The notes below the pieces were generated by a model. The model made no database searches. It was not told the DNA's origin and worked only from the letters and a program-made list of their open reading frames with translations. From assembly GCA_965366625.1 (NCBI GenBank), contig CBDUGP010000005.1:144299-208298 (forward strand): a DNA stretch of 64,000 nt, written 5' to 3'. The DNA comes from JAUIJL01 sp965366625 (lineage in GTDB: Bacteria > Acidobacteriota > Thermoanaerobaculia > Multivoradales > J023). The translations under genes and the position numbers were made by a program. Below, piece by piece: positions 35,657 through 43,742 of the stretch (position 1 is the stretch's first letter; each line of letters opens with the position of its first letter).

Positions 35657-36814
35657 TCACGCGGCTCGCCGAGTAGGAAGCGGCACGGCGAGGATCTCAT
35701 TGAGCAGATCGTTGCGTGCAGGTCGCGAAAGACGCGGCAGAAGGTCGATGAGAGTGTCGGTCTCGACCTCGACCGCTTGGACAGCGATACCCGCGGTTTC
35801 GAGTCGGCCGACGAACGGCTCGGAGCCGACGCCGACTTGAACCACAAAGACTTGTGGCCGGGTGTTGAGGTGAGCCGCATAGTCGCCGTAAACCTCGTCG
35901 AAACGGGGTCTGGCGTTCTCATCTTTGCCGGTCACCAACACGATTTGCTCGACGTGCTGCCGTTTGCGGCGCATGGCTTCCAAAACGCTGCCGGCCGACA
36001 TAGAACCGGCGGCTTGAATGTGCCGAAAGGCCTGATTCCAAGCGCCGATATCGTCGCCGTCCGGCACGATCAAATAGGGCAACAGATCGAAGGCGTACAC
36101 GTGGAAATTCGCTTCCGCGTGGTCCGACATCAGGCTCGCCAATTGCTTGCCCAATTCTAGACACGACTCCATGCCGGCGGATTTATCCACCAGCAGAGCC
36201 GTCGCCCGTCGGATGGCAGGTTCCACGTAGGCCCGGCTTGCCACCGAAGCGTGTCGGCTCACGCCACGGTCCAACGAATCCGTGGGGCCGAGACCCGTGG
36301 GATCCGTGGGGTTCGCCGGCAGGGGATCACCCTTGAAAAGGATCCGGTCTGCGCGTTCGCCGGGGCGGATGTGCAGACCGGCGTAGAGGTATTTCAGCGA
36401 CCGGCGATTCTCTCGGACCGCACGGTCGAAACTGGAAGCATCTTGCTCCAAGGTTCGCAGAAAGTTGATCACAGCGGCCCGGGCGGACCGAGGGGTCCTG
36501 CCCAGGTGTCGCTTGAGGATCTTGACGACCCGCGAAGCTTGGATCGGCGAAAAGTCCTGGAATAGAACGAAACCGGCGTTGCGATGCTCGGTGGACGGGC
36601 TGGTCAATAAAGTCGCCACGAAGGTCTCGGAGCGAACGTCGCCCCGAGTATGGTTCCAAACCGCCAACTGGCCGTAGAAGGCCGGGTCTTTCGCCATCAT
36701 CCGTTGATGCAGCTCCACCAAGGTGCCCGTCTGAAGATGGGAAGGCGAAAGGAGCTTGTCCATCACCTCGAGGCGAGCTGTGGTGTGCTGTGGTGTCTCA
36801 GCTAGTGGAGTCAT
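35657..36814 (-). CDS. Ro60-like TROVE/von Willebrand A protein
   Basis: 385 residues from ATG 36814, which has GAGGAGAG ~9 nt upstream. N-terminal helices (VELHQRMMAKDPAFYGQLAVW, SARAAVINFLRTLEQD, SLKYLYAGLHIRPGERADRILF) follow the order of bacterial TROVE proteins related to Ro60/Rsr, which bind Y RNAs and misfolded RNAs. The C-terminal half is a vWA domain: ATALLVDKSAGMESCLELGKQ, FHVYAFDLLPYL, and VEQIVLVTGKDENARP. The MIDAS motif usually read as D-x-S-x-S is DKSAG, with the second Ser lost. The linker between the halves is shorter than in relatives I recall. A long noncoding region with a candidate RNA lies upstream. Family call from recall of motif order. Confidence 0.68.
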   Translation of the reverse strand: MTPLAETPQHTTARLEVMDKLLSPSHLQTGTLVELHQRMMAKDPAFYGQLAVWNHTRGDVRSETFVATLLTSPSTEHRNAGFVLFQDFSPIQASRVVKILKRHLGRTPRSARAAVINFLRTLEQDASSFDRAVRENRRSLKYLYAGLHIRPGERADRILFKGDPLPANPTDPTGLGPTDSLDRGVSRHASVASRAYVEPAIRRATALLVDKSAGMESCLELGKQLASLMSDHAEANFHVYAFDLLPYLIVPDGDDIGAWNQAFRHIQAAGSMSAGSVLEAMRRKRQHVEQIVLVTGKDENARPRFDEVYGDYAAHLNTRPQVFVVQVGVGSEPFVGRLETAGIAVQAVEVETDTLIDLLPRLSRPARNDLLNEILAVPLPTRRAA

Positions 36815-36927
36815 GGTCACACTCTCCTCTCTTGAAAGGTTGGTTCGTTGCTTGGGCGTTGGTTGAATTGCGGGTCGAGCAAAGAAAGCTGTCGATGTAG
36901 AAGAGACTCGCGAAAGTGTGCAGCTAC

Positions 36928-36956
36928 ACCGCAAGACCGCGATCGCGGTTTGCGGT
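36928..36956. promoter_or_regulatory. Large palindrome upstream of the TROVE-like gene
   Basis: ACCGCAA, G, ACCGCGATCGCGGT, TTGCGGT. The 14-bp centre (36936-36949) is a perfect palindrome and the outer 7 bp also pair, leaving only G36935 unpaired. It lies 114 bp before the start codon. Either a regulator-binding site or a leader hairpin. Confidence 0.6.
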
Positions 36957-37142
36957 CTGGGGTCGCGAGATCTCCTTTACCTTCGAATCGGTTCGCGTAA
37001 GTCGATCGGGTTTAACGGGTTGTTAAGGGTCCGTCGGTGATCGCGAAGCCAAGCTTTCCGAAAATTTCAAGCGCTTTACTAATTCTTTATGTGCATCTCA
37101 CTTGATCCTTTAGAAACCGGTCATTTTGGTTCCGAAGGTACT

Positions 37143-37176
37143 AAAAAACCCACCTCGGCTGAGCCGTAAGGTGGGT
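37143..37176 (-). terminator. Intrinsic terminator of a minus-strand noncoding transcript
   Basis: On the minus strand: ACCCACCT, TA, CGGC, TCA, GCCG, AGGTGGGT, then T6. The stem is 12 bp with a 2-nt bulge. No protein gene is encoded on the minus strand in the 630 bp upstream, so it ends a noncoding RNA or a leader of the TROVE gene. Confidence 0.85.
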
Positions 37177-37400
37177 GCGCTTCAAGGCCTGATCAGATCG
37201 GCTGATCAAGTCTCGGCACACCCCCTTGCACCCTGGTTGATTGCGGCAAACGCCCATTGGATGCGGCGCCGGTAAATAACCGAGCTGGCTGGGTGTAGGG
37301 TCCAATCGTTCATGGTCTCGTTTTCCGGCAATCCCTGAAGGGGTGTTTTCGGACTCGTTTCCGGCCGAGGCCGGAACGACTCAGAGCTTCGGGTTTTAGA
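37143..37400 (-). ncRNA. Candidate structured RNA upstream of the Ro60-like gene (Y RNA-like position)
   Basis: This noncoding stretch ends in the terminator above. It contains several pairings: TGATCAG/CTGATCA at 37190-37208; a 10-bp stem with one bulge between 37223-37233 and 37291-37300, enclosing GGTT/AACC (37235-37238 with 37278-37281); and TTCCGGCC/GGCCGGAA at 37359-37376. Bacterial Y RNAs are commonly encoded next to rsr/TROVE genes, on the same strand and upstream in Deinococcus. A clear tRNA-like T-arm was not found; GGTTCGAC occurs just beyond the 5' side, near 37415. The 5' end and promoter are not determined. Class assignment is inference. Confidence 0.42.
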
Positions 37401-37805
37401 TCATTTTTCAAGTCGAACCGATTCTTGTTGGAGCTTCTCACTGAAGTTGACGGGTCGACGGAACGGGATATTAAACGGCTCACGTCTGTATGTCAACTAT
37501 GTATGGTCGCAGGGGAGGATGTATTTCAGGAATTTATTTCGAATATGGTTCTGGCTATACCTGCATGTAAAGGTGCCGGGTCATGGCTTCTGCCCATCGT
37601 CCTATCGTCGTTCGTGCCAGGGTGACCCTGATTGCCATTGGCTGTTGCCGTCGATACCATGACGGAAGACCTTTCGTCCGGCCGCATTGCCCAGCGAGCC
37701 GGCTTCCCCATACAGGCCTGAATTCGAGGCCGAGCTACCCGGCTTTTCGCCCTCTTTGGAGGCTGCGCAGCACGCCGGGCCGGCGACTCCCGAAGGAGAC
37801 GAATC
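37401..37805. other. Noncoding upstream region of the acyl-CoA dehydrogenase gene
   Basis: No supported ORF on either strand: short frames lack motifs, and the long minus-strand frame entering from 37602 is a shadow of the dehydrogenase. It is less GC-rich near 37500-37570. It presumably holds the plus-strand promoter of the next gene and the minus-strand promoter of the candidate RNA; neither can be placed with confidence. Confidence 0.5.
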
Positions 37806-38954
37806 GTGGATTTCTCCCTGACTGAAGAACAACGTGCGGTGCAAGAGGCCGCCCGAGATTTCGCCCTCGGCGAAGTAGACCCGATCGTCGACGAGATCGA
37901 TGAGCAGCAGCGCTTCCCCATGGAGGTGATCAAAAAGGCGGGCGAACTCGGTTTTCTCGGCATTATCTTCCCTGAGGAGCTGGGCGGCGCCGGCATGGGT
38001 TATGTGGAATATGTGTTGGTGGTCACCGAGCTGTCCAAAGTCGATCCGTCGGTCGGCATCAGCATTGCGGCCCACAACAGTCTTTGCACCAACCACATCT
38101 ACAAATTCGGCAATGACGAGCAACGGCGCCGGTGGGTAACTCCGTTGGCTTCGGGCGAAAAAATCGGCGCTTGGGGTTTGACCGAGCCGAACGCCGGCTC
38201 CGATGCCGCCGCCAGCCAAACCAAGGCCGAAAAGGTCGAGGGTGGCTGGGTGCTGAACGGCACCAAACAATTCATCACCCACGGCTCGGTCGGTGACCTT
38301 TGCGTGGTGATGGCGGTCACCGACCCCAATGGAGCCCGCGCCCACAACATTTCCGCGTTCGTGGTGGAAAAGGGCATGGAGGGTTTTCGCCCGGGTAAAA
38401 AAGAGAATAAATTGGGCATTCGGGCCTCCGATACCGCTGAAGTCATCCTCGAAAATTGCTTTGTGCCGGACGAAAATATGTTGGGCGAGCCCGGCGAGGG
38501 CTTCGTCCAAGCTCTGCAAGTGCTCGACGGCGGGCGGATCTCCATCGCCGCCTTGGGCCTGGGAACGGCCATGGGGGCCTATGAAACGGCGTTGGCCTAC
38601 TCCAAAGAGCGGGAGCAATTCGGCAAGCCGATCTCGAGCTTCCAGGCGGTGCAATTCCATTTGGCGGAGATGGCCACCAAGATCGCGGCGGCCGAGATTC
38701 TGACCCTCGCTGCCGCATTGGAAATGGACCGAAAAGGTCCCAACGCTTCCCAGTTGGCGTCCGAAGCCAAGCTCATGACCGGTGATCTCGCGGTTTGGTG
38801 TGGGGATCTCGGGGTTCAGATCCATGGCGGTTACGGCTTTGTCAAAGAGTATCGGGCCGAGAAGTATTACCGCGACGCCAAGATCTGCACGATCGGCGAA
38901 GGCACCAGCGAGATCCAACGCTTGGTGATCGCCCGCAACATCATCGGCAAATGA
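37806..38954 (+). CDS. Acyl-CoA dehydrogenase
   Basis: 382 residues from GTG 37806, with GAAGGAGA ~8 nt upstream. FAD-dependent alpha,beta-dehydrogenation of acyl-CoA thioesters, passing electrons to ETF. Family blocks: MDFSLTEEQRAVQEAARDFA, GWGLTEPNAGSDAAA in the form IGAWGLTEPNAGSD, WVLNGTKQFITHG, KLGIRASDT, ERKQFG-type REQFGKPISSFQAVQF, and the C-terminal QIHGGYGFVKEYRAEKYYRD plus IGEGTSEIQ containing the catalytic Glu. Followed after 10 bp by a methylmalonyl-CoA epimerase, suggesting branched-chain amino acid or propionate catabolism. Confidence 0.95.
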   Translation: MDFSLTEEQRAVQEAARDFALGEVDPIVDEIDEQQRFPMEVIKKAGELGFLGIIFPEELGGAGMGYVEYVLVVTELSKVDPSVGISIAAHNSLCTNHIYKFGNDEQRRRWVTPLASGEKIGAWGLTEPNAGSDAAASQTKAEKVEGGWVLNGTKQFITHGSVGDLCVVMAVTDPNGARAHNISAFVVEKGMEGFRPGKKENKLGIRASDTAEVILENCFVPDENMLGEPGEGFVQALQVLDGGRISIAALGLGTAMGAYETALAYSKEREQFGKPISSFQAVQFHLAEMATKIAAAEILTLAAALEMDRKGPNASQLASEAKLMTGDLAVWCGDLGVQIHGGYGFVKEYRAEKYYRDAKICTIGEGTSEIQRLVIARNIIGK

Positions 38955-38964
38955 CGGGCCGGCC

Positions 38965-39375
38965 ATGATTCAGAAAATCGACCATATCGGCGTAGCGGTT
39001 CATTCGATCGAAGAGGGGCGCAAGCTCTACGAGAGCATGGGGCTCGAGGTCGAAGAGATCGAAGAGGTGGAGTCCGAGGGGGTCAGGGTGGCCATGATCC
39101 CCTGTGGAGAAAGCCGCATCGAGCTTTTGGAGCCGACCCGTGACGACTCACCGATCGCCAAATTTCTGGAAAAGCGGGGCCCGGGCATCCATCACGTCTG
39201 CTTGGGATCGGACGATATCGATGCCGACGACCGCCGGTTGCGTTCGCACGGTGCCCAAGTCCTGAGGCCCGAGCCGACCATCGGCGCTGGGGGCTGCCGA
39301 GTGCAATTCGTGCACCCCAAGAGCGCCGGCGGGGTGCTGCTGGAGCTGTCCCAGCCTCCAGCCAACGACCCTTAA
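38965..39375 (+). CDS. mce: Methylmalonyl-CoA epimerase
   Basis: 136 residues of the vicinal-oxygen-chelate fold. Blocks IDHIGVAVHSIEEGRKLYE, RIELLEPTRDDSPIAKFLEKRG, GIHHVCLGSDDI, and VQFVHPKSAGGVLLEL give the usual metal ligands (His near the N-terminus, His in IHHVC, Glu in LLEL). It interconverts the (S) and (R) forms of methylmalonyl-CoA on the way to succinyl-CoA. Cotranscribed with the acyl-CoA dehydrogenase. Its TAA stop codon (39373-39375) is the first triplet of the inverted repeat of the dispersed element downstream. Confidence 0.93.
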   Translation: MIQKIDHIGVAVHSIEEGRKLYESMGLEVEEIEEVESEGVRVAMIPCGESRIELLEPTRDDSPIAKFLEKRGPGIHHVCLGSDDIDADDRRLRSHGAQVLRPEPTIGAGGCRVQFVHPKSAGGVLLELSQPPANDP

Positions 39376-39592
39376 TTAGGGCCCGTCCAGAAATGGATTC
39401 TCGGTGGGTCGGCGGCGCCCTGCGCGCGTCGCTCCGAACTCGCGCCACCGCTGCGCTGTCGTCGCAAATTGCTGATGTGTAAGACCTTAAGCCGATCTAT
39501 ACGTTGTATCGCTCAGACACGCTCGCTTTCCGTGCTCGGTGCGCCGCGCCTTCTAGATTCTCAAAACCGCAAACCTGGATGGACCCTAATTA
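39373..39592. mobile_element. Dispersed MITE-like element, copy B, with terminal inverted repeats
   Basis: 220 bp. Left end TAATTAGGGCCCGTCCAG (39373-39390) and right end (39575-39592) are inverted copies with 16 of 18 positions matching. The interior is noncoding and matches copy A (26960) in several blocks and copy C (63941) at its left 55 bp. The outer TAA of the left end is the mce stop codon; the TAA on the other strand at the right end is the stop codon of the DCC1-family gene. No transposase is present, so it would need one in trans. Confidence 0.82.
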
Positions 39593-40036
39593 GATGTCGA
39601 ATCGGGCGCGCAGCTCCGGTGGCAACACCGGGCAGACCCCCGAAGGCGGCCTGAGCCATCGCTTGCGGTAGCGGGCGAAGAGGTCGTAGCCGAAGTCCCT
39701 CAATGGGCTCGGCACCAACCAGAGCAAGGTTGCCCATAGGCGCCAAAAGGCTCCCAGGCGTTTGAGGATGTGAATCAGCCCTTGGGACCTCATCAGCAGC
39801 CGATCGTCTTCGGTGTGCACGATCAGGGAATCCGGTAGATCGGCGCGCCGCTGATCGTCGATCGACGCTCGGAAGGTGTCGCCATGGAGGGGTGCGAAGC
39901 GAAAAGTAAGCCCTGCCGGATCTCGCCGGGCGACGAAGCTCACCGCCCAATGGCAGACACCGCAATCGCCGTCATAGAAGATCCGTTCGGTCTTCTTGTA
40001 TCTCTTCGGCTCGGCTTGGTTTCCTATTCGGTTCAT
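39590..40036 (-). CDS. DCC1-like thiol-disulfide oxidoreductase family protein
   Basis: 148 residues. The start at 40036 (MNRIGNQAEPKRYKK) places the family motif FYDGDCGVCHWAVSF near the N-terminus, as usual. Further blocks: LRFRFAPLHG-type LTFRFAPLHGDTFRA, DSLIVHTEDDRLLMRSQGLIHILKRLG, and FARYRKRWLRPPSGVCPV. The DxDCxxC pair suggests thiol-disulfide exchange; the physiological role in the family is not settled. A longer frame to 40132 is unconserved. The stop codon lies in the terminal repeat of the dispersed element. Divergent from glgX. Confidence 0.9.
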   Translation of the reverse strand: MNRIGNQAEPKRYKKTERIFYDGDCGVCHWAVSFVARRDPAGLTFRFAPLHGDTFRASIDDQRRADLPDSLIVHTEDDRLLMRSQGLIHILKRLGAFWRLWATLLWLVPSPLRDFGYDLFARYRKRWLRPPSGVCPVLPPELRARFDI

Positions 40037-40152
40037 CTGCGAATATATTAACGCTTCTCTTCCGAATCCACCGTCCCATTCCAGGACCCTCTTTCTCGGA
40101 CCCCAATACAATTCATAGTAGCCATCGCCCACAGCACCCAGCGCGCATTCTC

Positions 40153-42339
40153 ATGAACGATGCCGAACCAAGACTCGGTGCCTTTTGGGATGGCACCGGT
40201 GTGGATTTTCGTTTGTTCTCCAGCCGCGCCGAAAAAGTAGAGCTATGTCTCTTCGACAGCCCGGACGCGATGACCGGACATCGATGTCGGCTCGAGCGCA
40301 CCGGCGACGTTTGGCACACGCGGGCAGAGGGTCTCGAGCCCGGAGCCTTCTACGGCTATCGCGTCCACGGACCCTTCGCCCCGCGCGACGGCCTGCTTTT
40401 CAATGCCTCCAAGCTATTGATCGACCCCTACGCCCGGGCGATCACCGGTGAGCCCCGACCGGATCCTGCACTCTTCGGTTTTGTTCGCGGCCAAGACCCA
40501 TGTTTGTCCTTCGACGGTCGGGACAGTGTCGGTGTCATGCCCAAATGCGTGGTGGTAGATCCGAGCTTCGATTGGCAAGGGGTGGAGCGACCGCAGGTCC
40601 CGTGGTCGGAAACCGTGCTCTATGAGACCCACGTGCGCGGCATGACACGGCTGCATCCCGAGATCGACCCCGAGCAACGCGGCACGTTTTCTGCCCTCAT
40701 TCAACCCCCGATTCTCGATCATTTGCGGCGTCTCGGTGTGACCTCGATTCAGCTCATGCCAGTTCACCAGAGCGCTCCTGAAGACCATCTGCTGGCCCAG
40801 GGGCGGAGGAATTATTGGGGATATAGCCCGATCGGTTTCTTTGCCCCCAACGCCCGTTATGCCGTTTCCCAAAACGGTCCACAGGTGGCCGAGTTCAAGA
40901 CCATGGTGCGCGAGCTGCATCGCAACGGTTTCGAGGTGATCCTCGACGTGGTCTACAACCATACGGCGGAAGGGGGTTTGGTGGGCCCCACCTACAGCTT
41001 CAAAGGCATCGACAATCCGTCGTATTACCGGCTGCGCAAGGACCTACCGAGCCGGTGGATCGACCACACAGGCTGCGGCAACTCTCTCGATGTGGGAGCG
41101 CCTGCGGTGCATCATCTGGTGCTCGACAGTCTGCGATATTGGGTGGTGGAAATGGGGGTGGACGGTTTTCGCTTCGATTTGGCCACGACGTTGGGCAGGG
41201 AAGGCCGTGGATTCCGCCCGGACTCCGCCTTCTTTCGGGCCGTAGCCGCGGATCCGCTGCTCGCCGGCGTGAAATGGATCGCCGAGCCGTGGGATCTGGG
41301 TCCGGGTGGGTATCGGCTCGGGCAATTCCCCGCGAATTGGTCGGAATGGAACGATCGTTTTCGAGATCTGACCCGTCGTCTCTGGACCGGGAGTGCCGAC
41401 GGAGCGATCATTTCGGAGCTGGCATCGCGCTTGGCCGGCAGCGAGGATATTTTTGCTCGCAAAGGAAGCGGACCTAGGGCGAGCATCAACTATGTGATCA
41501 GCCACGACGGTTTCACGCTCAGTGATTGGGTCAGCTATGAGCGCAAACACAACGAAGCCAACGGCGAGCAGAATCGAGACGGCAGCCGCAACAATTTAAG
41601 CCGCAATTGGGGAGAGGAAGGCCCGTCCACGGATCGGGAAATCCTGCGATCGAGGGACCGGGCGAGGCGCAACGTGCTGGCGACTCTGCTCCTAGCCCAG
41701 GGGGTGCCGATGCTGCACCAAGGTGATGAGATCGGCCGGAGCCAAGGGGGTAACAACAACCCCTACAACCAAGACAACGCCACGTCTTGGACCGATTGGA
41801 GCCGTCCGGATCAGGAGATGATGGGGATCGTCGCGGGTTTGATCGCCCTGCGGAAGCGTTTTCCCCAACTGCGACGCAGCCGGTATTTTGACGACGACCT
41901 TCGAGCCGAGGCGGAGGCGGAGACTTCCGGTCCAAAACGGCGAGAAGTGATCTGGCTCAGGGTCGACGGGCGGGAAATGGACGAGCAGGCCTGGCAAGAG
42001 TCGGACCTGAGTTCGCTCGTGATGTGGCTGCCGCCGACGACCGAGAAGTGCCCAGGGACCTTGTTGGTGGCGTTGAACAACGGTGGGGCAGACGTCAGCT
42101 TGGCCCTGCCGGATCTTGCGGTGCCGGGGCCTGAGGAGCCGGGGCCTGAGGAGCCGGGGCCTTGGACAGTCCTTTTCGACTCGGCGCGGCAAGGGAATCC
42201 GCTGGAGGAGCGGCCAGTGCCCATGGGTCGCACGACCCTCGTGCTCGAAAGCCTGTCCGTTCTAGTCTTGGTGAGCCCGTCGGAAATGAGACTCCCCAAA
42301 GGATCACCCAAGGAAACACGCCCGGGGAAACACACCTAA
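40153..42339 (+). CDS. glgX: Glycogen debranching enzyme
   Basis: 728 residues. N-terminal CBM48 (GAFWDGTGVDFRLFSSRAEKVELCLFD), then a GH13 barrel: VYNHTAEGG, GFRFDLATTLG (nucleophile Asp), WIAEPWDLG (acid/base Glu), VISHDGFTLSDWVSY (third acidic residue), and HQGDEIGRSQGGNNNPYNQDN, typical of GlgX/isoamylase. It cleaves alpha-1,6 branches of limit dextrin. Near the C-terminus an in-frame 15-bp duplication encodes GPEEPGPEEPGP. The last residues and stop codon lie in a different 14-bp tandem array. ATG start. Confidence 0.94.
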   Translation: MNDAEPRLGAFWDGTGVDFRLFSSRAEKVELCLFDSPDAMTGHRCRLERTGDVWHTRAEGLEPGAFYGYRVHGPFAPRDGLLFNASKLLIDPYARAITGEPRPDPALFGFVRGQDPCLSFDGRDSVGVMPKCVVVDPSFDWQGVERPQVPWSETVLYETHVRGMTRLHPEIDPEQRGTFSALIQPPILDHLRRLGVTSIQLMPVHQSAPEDHLLAQGRRNYWGYSPIGFFAPNARYAVSQNGPQVAEFKTMVRELHRNGFEVILDVVYNHTAEGGLVGPTYSFKGIDNPSYYRLRKDLPSRWIDHTGCGNSLDVGAPAVHHLVLDSLRYWVVEMGVDGFRFDLATTLGREGRGFRPDSAFFRAVAADPLLAGVKWIAEPWDLGPGGYRLGQFPANWSEWNDRFRDLTRRLWTGSADGAIISELASRLAGSEDIFARKGSGPRASINYVISHDGFTLSDWVSYERKHNEANGEQNRDGSRNNLSRNWGEEGPSTDREILRSRDRARRNVLATLLLAQGVPMLHQGDEIGRSQGGNNNPYNQDNATSWTDWSRPDQEMMGIVAGLIALRKRFPQLRRSRYFDDDLRAEAEAETSGPKRREVIWLRVDGREMDEQAWQESDLSSLVMWLPPTTEKCPGTLLVALNNGGADVSLALPDLAVPGPEEPGPEEPGPWTVLFDSARQGNPLEERPVPMGRTTLVLESLSVLVLVSPSEMRLPKGSPKETRPGKHT
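42124..42162. repeat. In-frame 15-bp tandem duplication in glgX
   Basis: CCGGGGCCTGAGGAG occurs at 42124 and 42139, followed by a partial third copy. It encodes PGPEE repeats in a surface linker of the C-terminal domain. Confidence 0.9.
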
Positions 42340-42375
42340 GGAAACACACCTAAGGAAACACACCTAAGGAAACAC
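42326..42375 (+). repeat. 14-bp tandem array that repeats a stop codon and a ribosome-binding motif
   Basis: GGAAACACACCTAA at 42326, 42340 and 42354, then GGAAACAC at 42368. Each junction reads TAAGGA: the TAA of the first unit ends glgX, and the last AAGGA lies 6 nt before the GTG of the next gene. The array thus carries several Shine-Dalgarno-like sites in a row. Confidence 0.93.
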
Positions 42376-42376
42376 A

Positions 42377-43642
42377 GTGAGCTGGATCGACGACATAGAC
42401 CGGCGTAGTACAGACCGGCGTAGTGCCGAGTTCGACCTCAACCCGACGGAGATCCGCCGGTACGGACGCCATTTGGTGCTGCCGGAAGTCGGCATGGACG
42501 GCCAAAAGCGCCTCAAGTCCGCACGGGTGCTGCTGGTGGGTGTGGGCGGCTTGGGCTGCCCGGCGGCTCTCTATTTGGCGGCGGCCGGGGTCGGAACTTT
42601 GGGGATAGCGGATTTCGATCGGGTCGACCTTTCCAACCTCCAGCGGCAAGTGCTCTATGGGCAGGACGATTTGGGTCGAGCCAAAACCGAGGCGGCCATT
42701 GAGCGGTTGCGCCAAACCAATCCGGAGATTCGCTTCGTGTCTCACGAAGGGCGGATCGACCGTGACAATGTTTTGGAGTGGATCGGACCCTACGACCTCG
42801 TGCTCGACGGCAGCGACAACGCCGCCACCCGTTATTTGGTCAACGACGCTTGCCTGATCGCCGGCAAGCCCAACGTCTGGGGAGCTGTGCTGCGCTTCGA
42901 AGGCCAGGTTTCCGTGTTCGCGGCCCCCGGCGGACCGTGTTACCGATGCCTATTTCCCGAATCCCCGCCTGCCGGAGTGGTGCCGTCCTGCGCTGAAGGC
43001 GGGGTCTTGGGGGTGTTGCCCGGAGTGATCGGTGCCCTACAGGCCAATGAGGCTATCAAGATGATCTTGGGCATCGGTCAGCCGCTGGTAGGGCGGTTCG
43101 TGATCTTCGATGCGCTACAATTTCGGTTTCGCGAGGTCAGACTTCCCCCGGATCCCGATTGCCCGAGCTGCGGCACAGGTGTAAAGCCGAGCTTGGCGGA
43201 AGACTATTCGGTGGTTTGTGAGCCATTGGCTGCGAAGGTGACGAAAATAGAGACACAGAATAAAGAGGCGGCGGCGCCTGAAATGAAGCAGGAGAAGAAT
43301 ATGAACGCGGAGGACCGCGAGCTGCCTTTTGATATCGATGTACACCAGCTCAAGACCTGGCGCGATCAAGAGGTCGAGCACGTTTTGGTGGACGTCCGGG
43401 AGCCTCAAGAACTCCAAATCTGTCGAATCGACGGCTCGGTCGTCATACCCATGCGGGAGATCCCGCAGAAAATGGAAGAGCTCGACCGGCAGGCGCTGAC
43501 GGTGGTGTATTGCCATCACGGGGGCCGGTCCGCCCAGGTCGTGCAATTCCTGCATGCCCATGGATTCGCCCGGGTGACTAACCTCGCCGGAGGAATCGAG
43601 GCCTGGAGCGTGGAAGTCGATCCCTCTGTTCCTCGCTATTGA
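42377..43642 (+). CDS. MoeZ/MoeB-type sulfur-carrier adenylyltransferase with C-terminal rhodanese
   Basis: 421 residues from GTG 42377. The E1-like domain has GRHLVLPEVGMDGQKRL, ATP site VLLVGVGGLGCPAALYLAAAG, FDRVDLSNLQRQVLY, and zinc pairs CYRC and CPSC. The rhodanese domain (~320-421) has LVDVREPQELQICRIDGS and active-site loop VYCHHGGRSAQ. It adenylates and sulfurates the C-terminal Gly of a ubiquitin-like sulfur carrier (MoaD, ThiS or CysO type). No carrier gene is adjacent. The N-terminus contains a 15-bp duplication (DRRSTDRRSAE). Confidence 0.92.
   Translation: MSWIDDIDRRSTDRRSAEFDLNPTEIRRYGRHLVLPEVGMDGQKRLKSARVLLVGVGGLGCPAALYLAAAGVGTLGIADFDRVDLSNLQRQVLYGQDDLGRAKTEAAIERLRQTNPEIRFVSHEGRIDRDNVLEWIGPYDLVLDGSDNAATRYLVNDACLIAGKPNVWGAVLRFEGQVSVFAAPGGPCYRCLFPESPPAGVVPSCAEGGVLGVLPGVIGALQANEAIKMILGIGQPLVGRFVIFDALQFRFREVRLPPDPDCPSCGTGVKPSLAEDYSVVCEPLAAKVTKIETQNKEAAAPEMKQEKNMNAEDRELPFDIDVHQLKTWRDQEVEHVLVDVREPQELQICRIDGSVVIPMREIPQKMEELDRQALTVVYCHHGGRSAQVVQFLHAHGFARVTNLAGGIEAWSVEVDPSVPRY
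42398..42427. repeat. In-frame 15-bp tandem duplication at the start of the MoeZ-like gene
   Basis: GACCGGCGTAGTACA then GACCGGCGTAGTGCC (12 of 15 identical), encoding DRRST-DRRSA upstream of the conserved domain. Confidence 0.88.
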
Positions 43643-43742
43643 TCTCGGTCCCCGGCTCGCTGGTCGACCCGTGGTAAGGTTCGCCGCGGCGAGCCGATGA
43701 CCGTTCAAGCCCTCGCCTTTGGACACCCCTGGAGCTGCCCTG

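Noticed and set aside
36960..37000. tRNA-like T-arm near CCTTCGAATCGG
   Set aside because: The flanking bases do not form a five-pair stem, and no acceptor or anticodon arm can be drawn.
37602..38966. Minus-strand ORF of 454 codons
   Set aside because: Mirror image of the acyl-CoA dehydrogenase gene.
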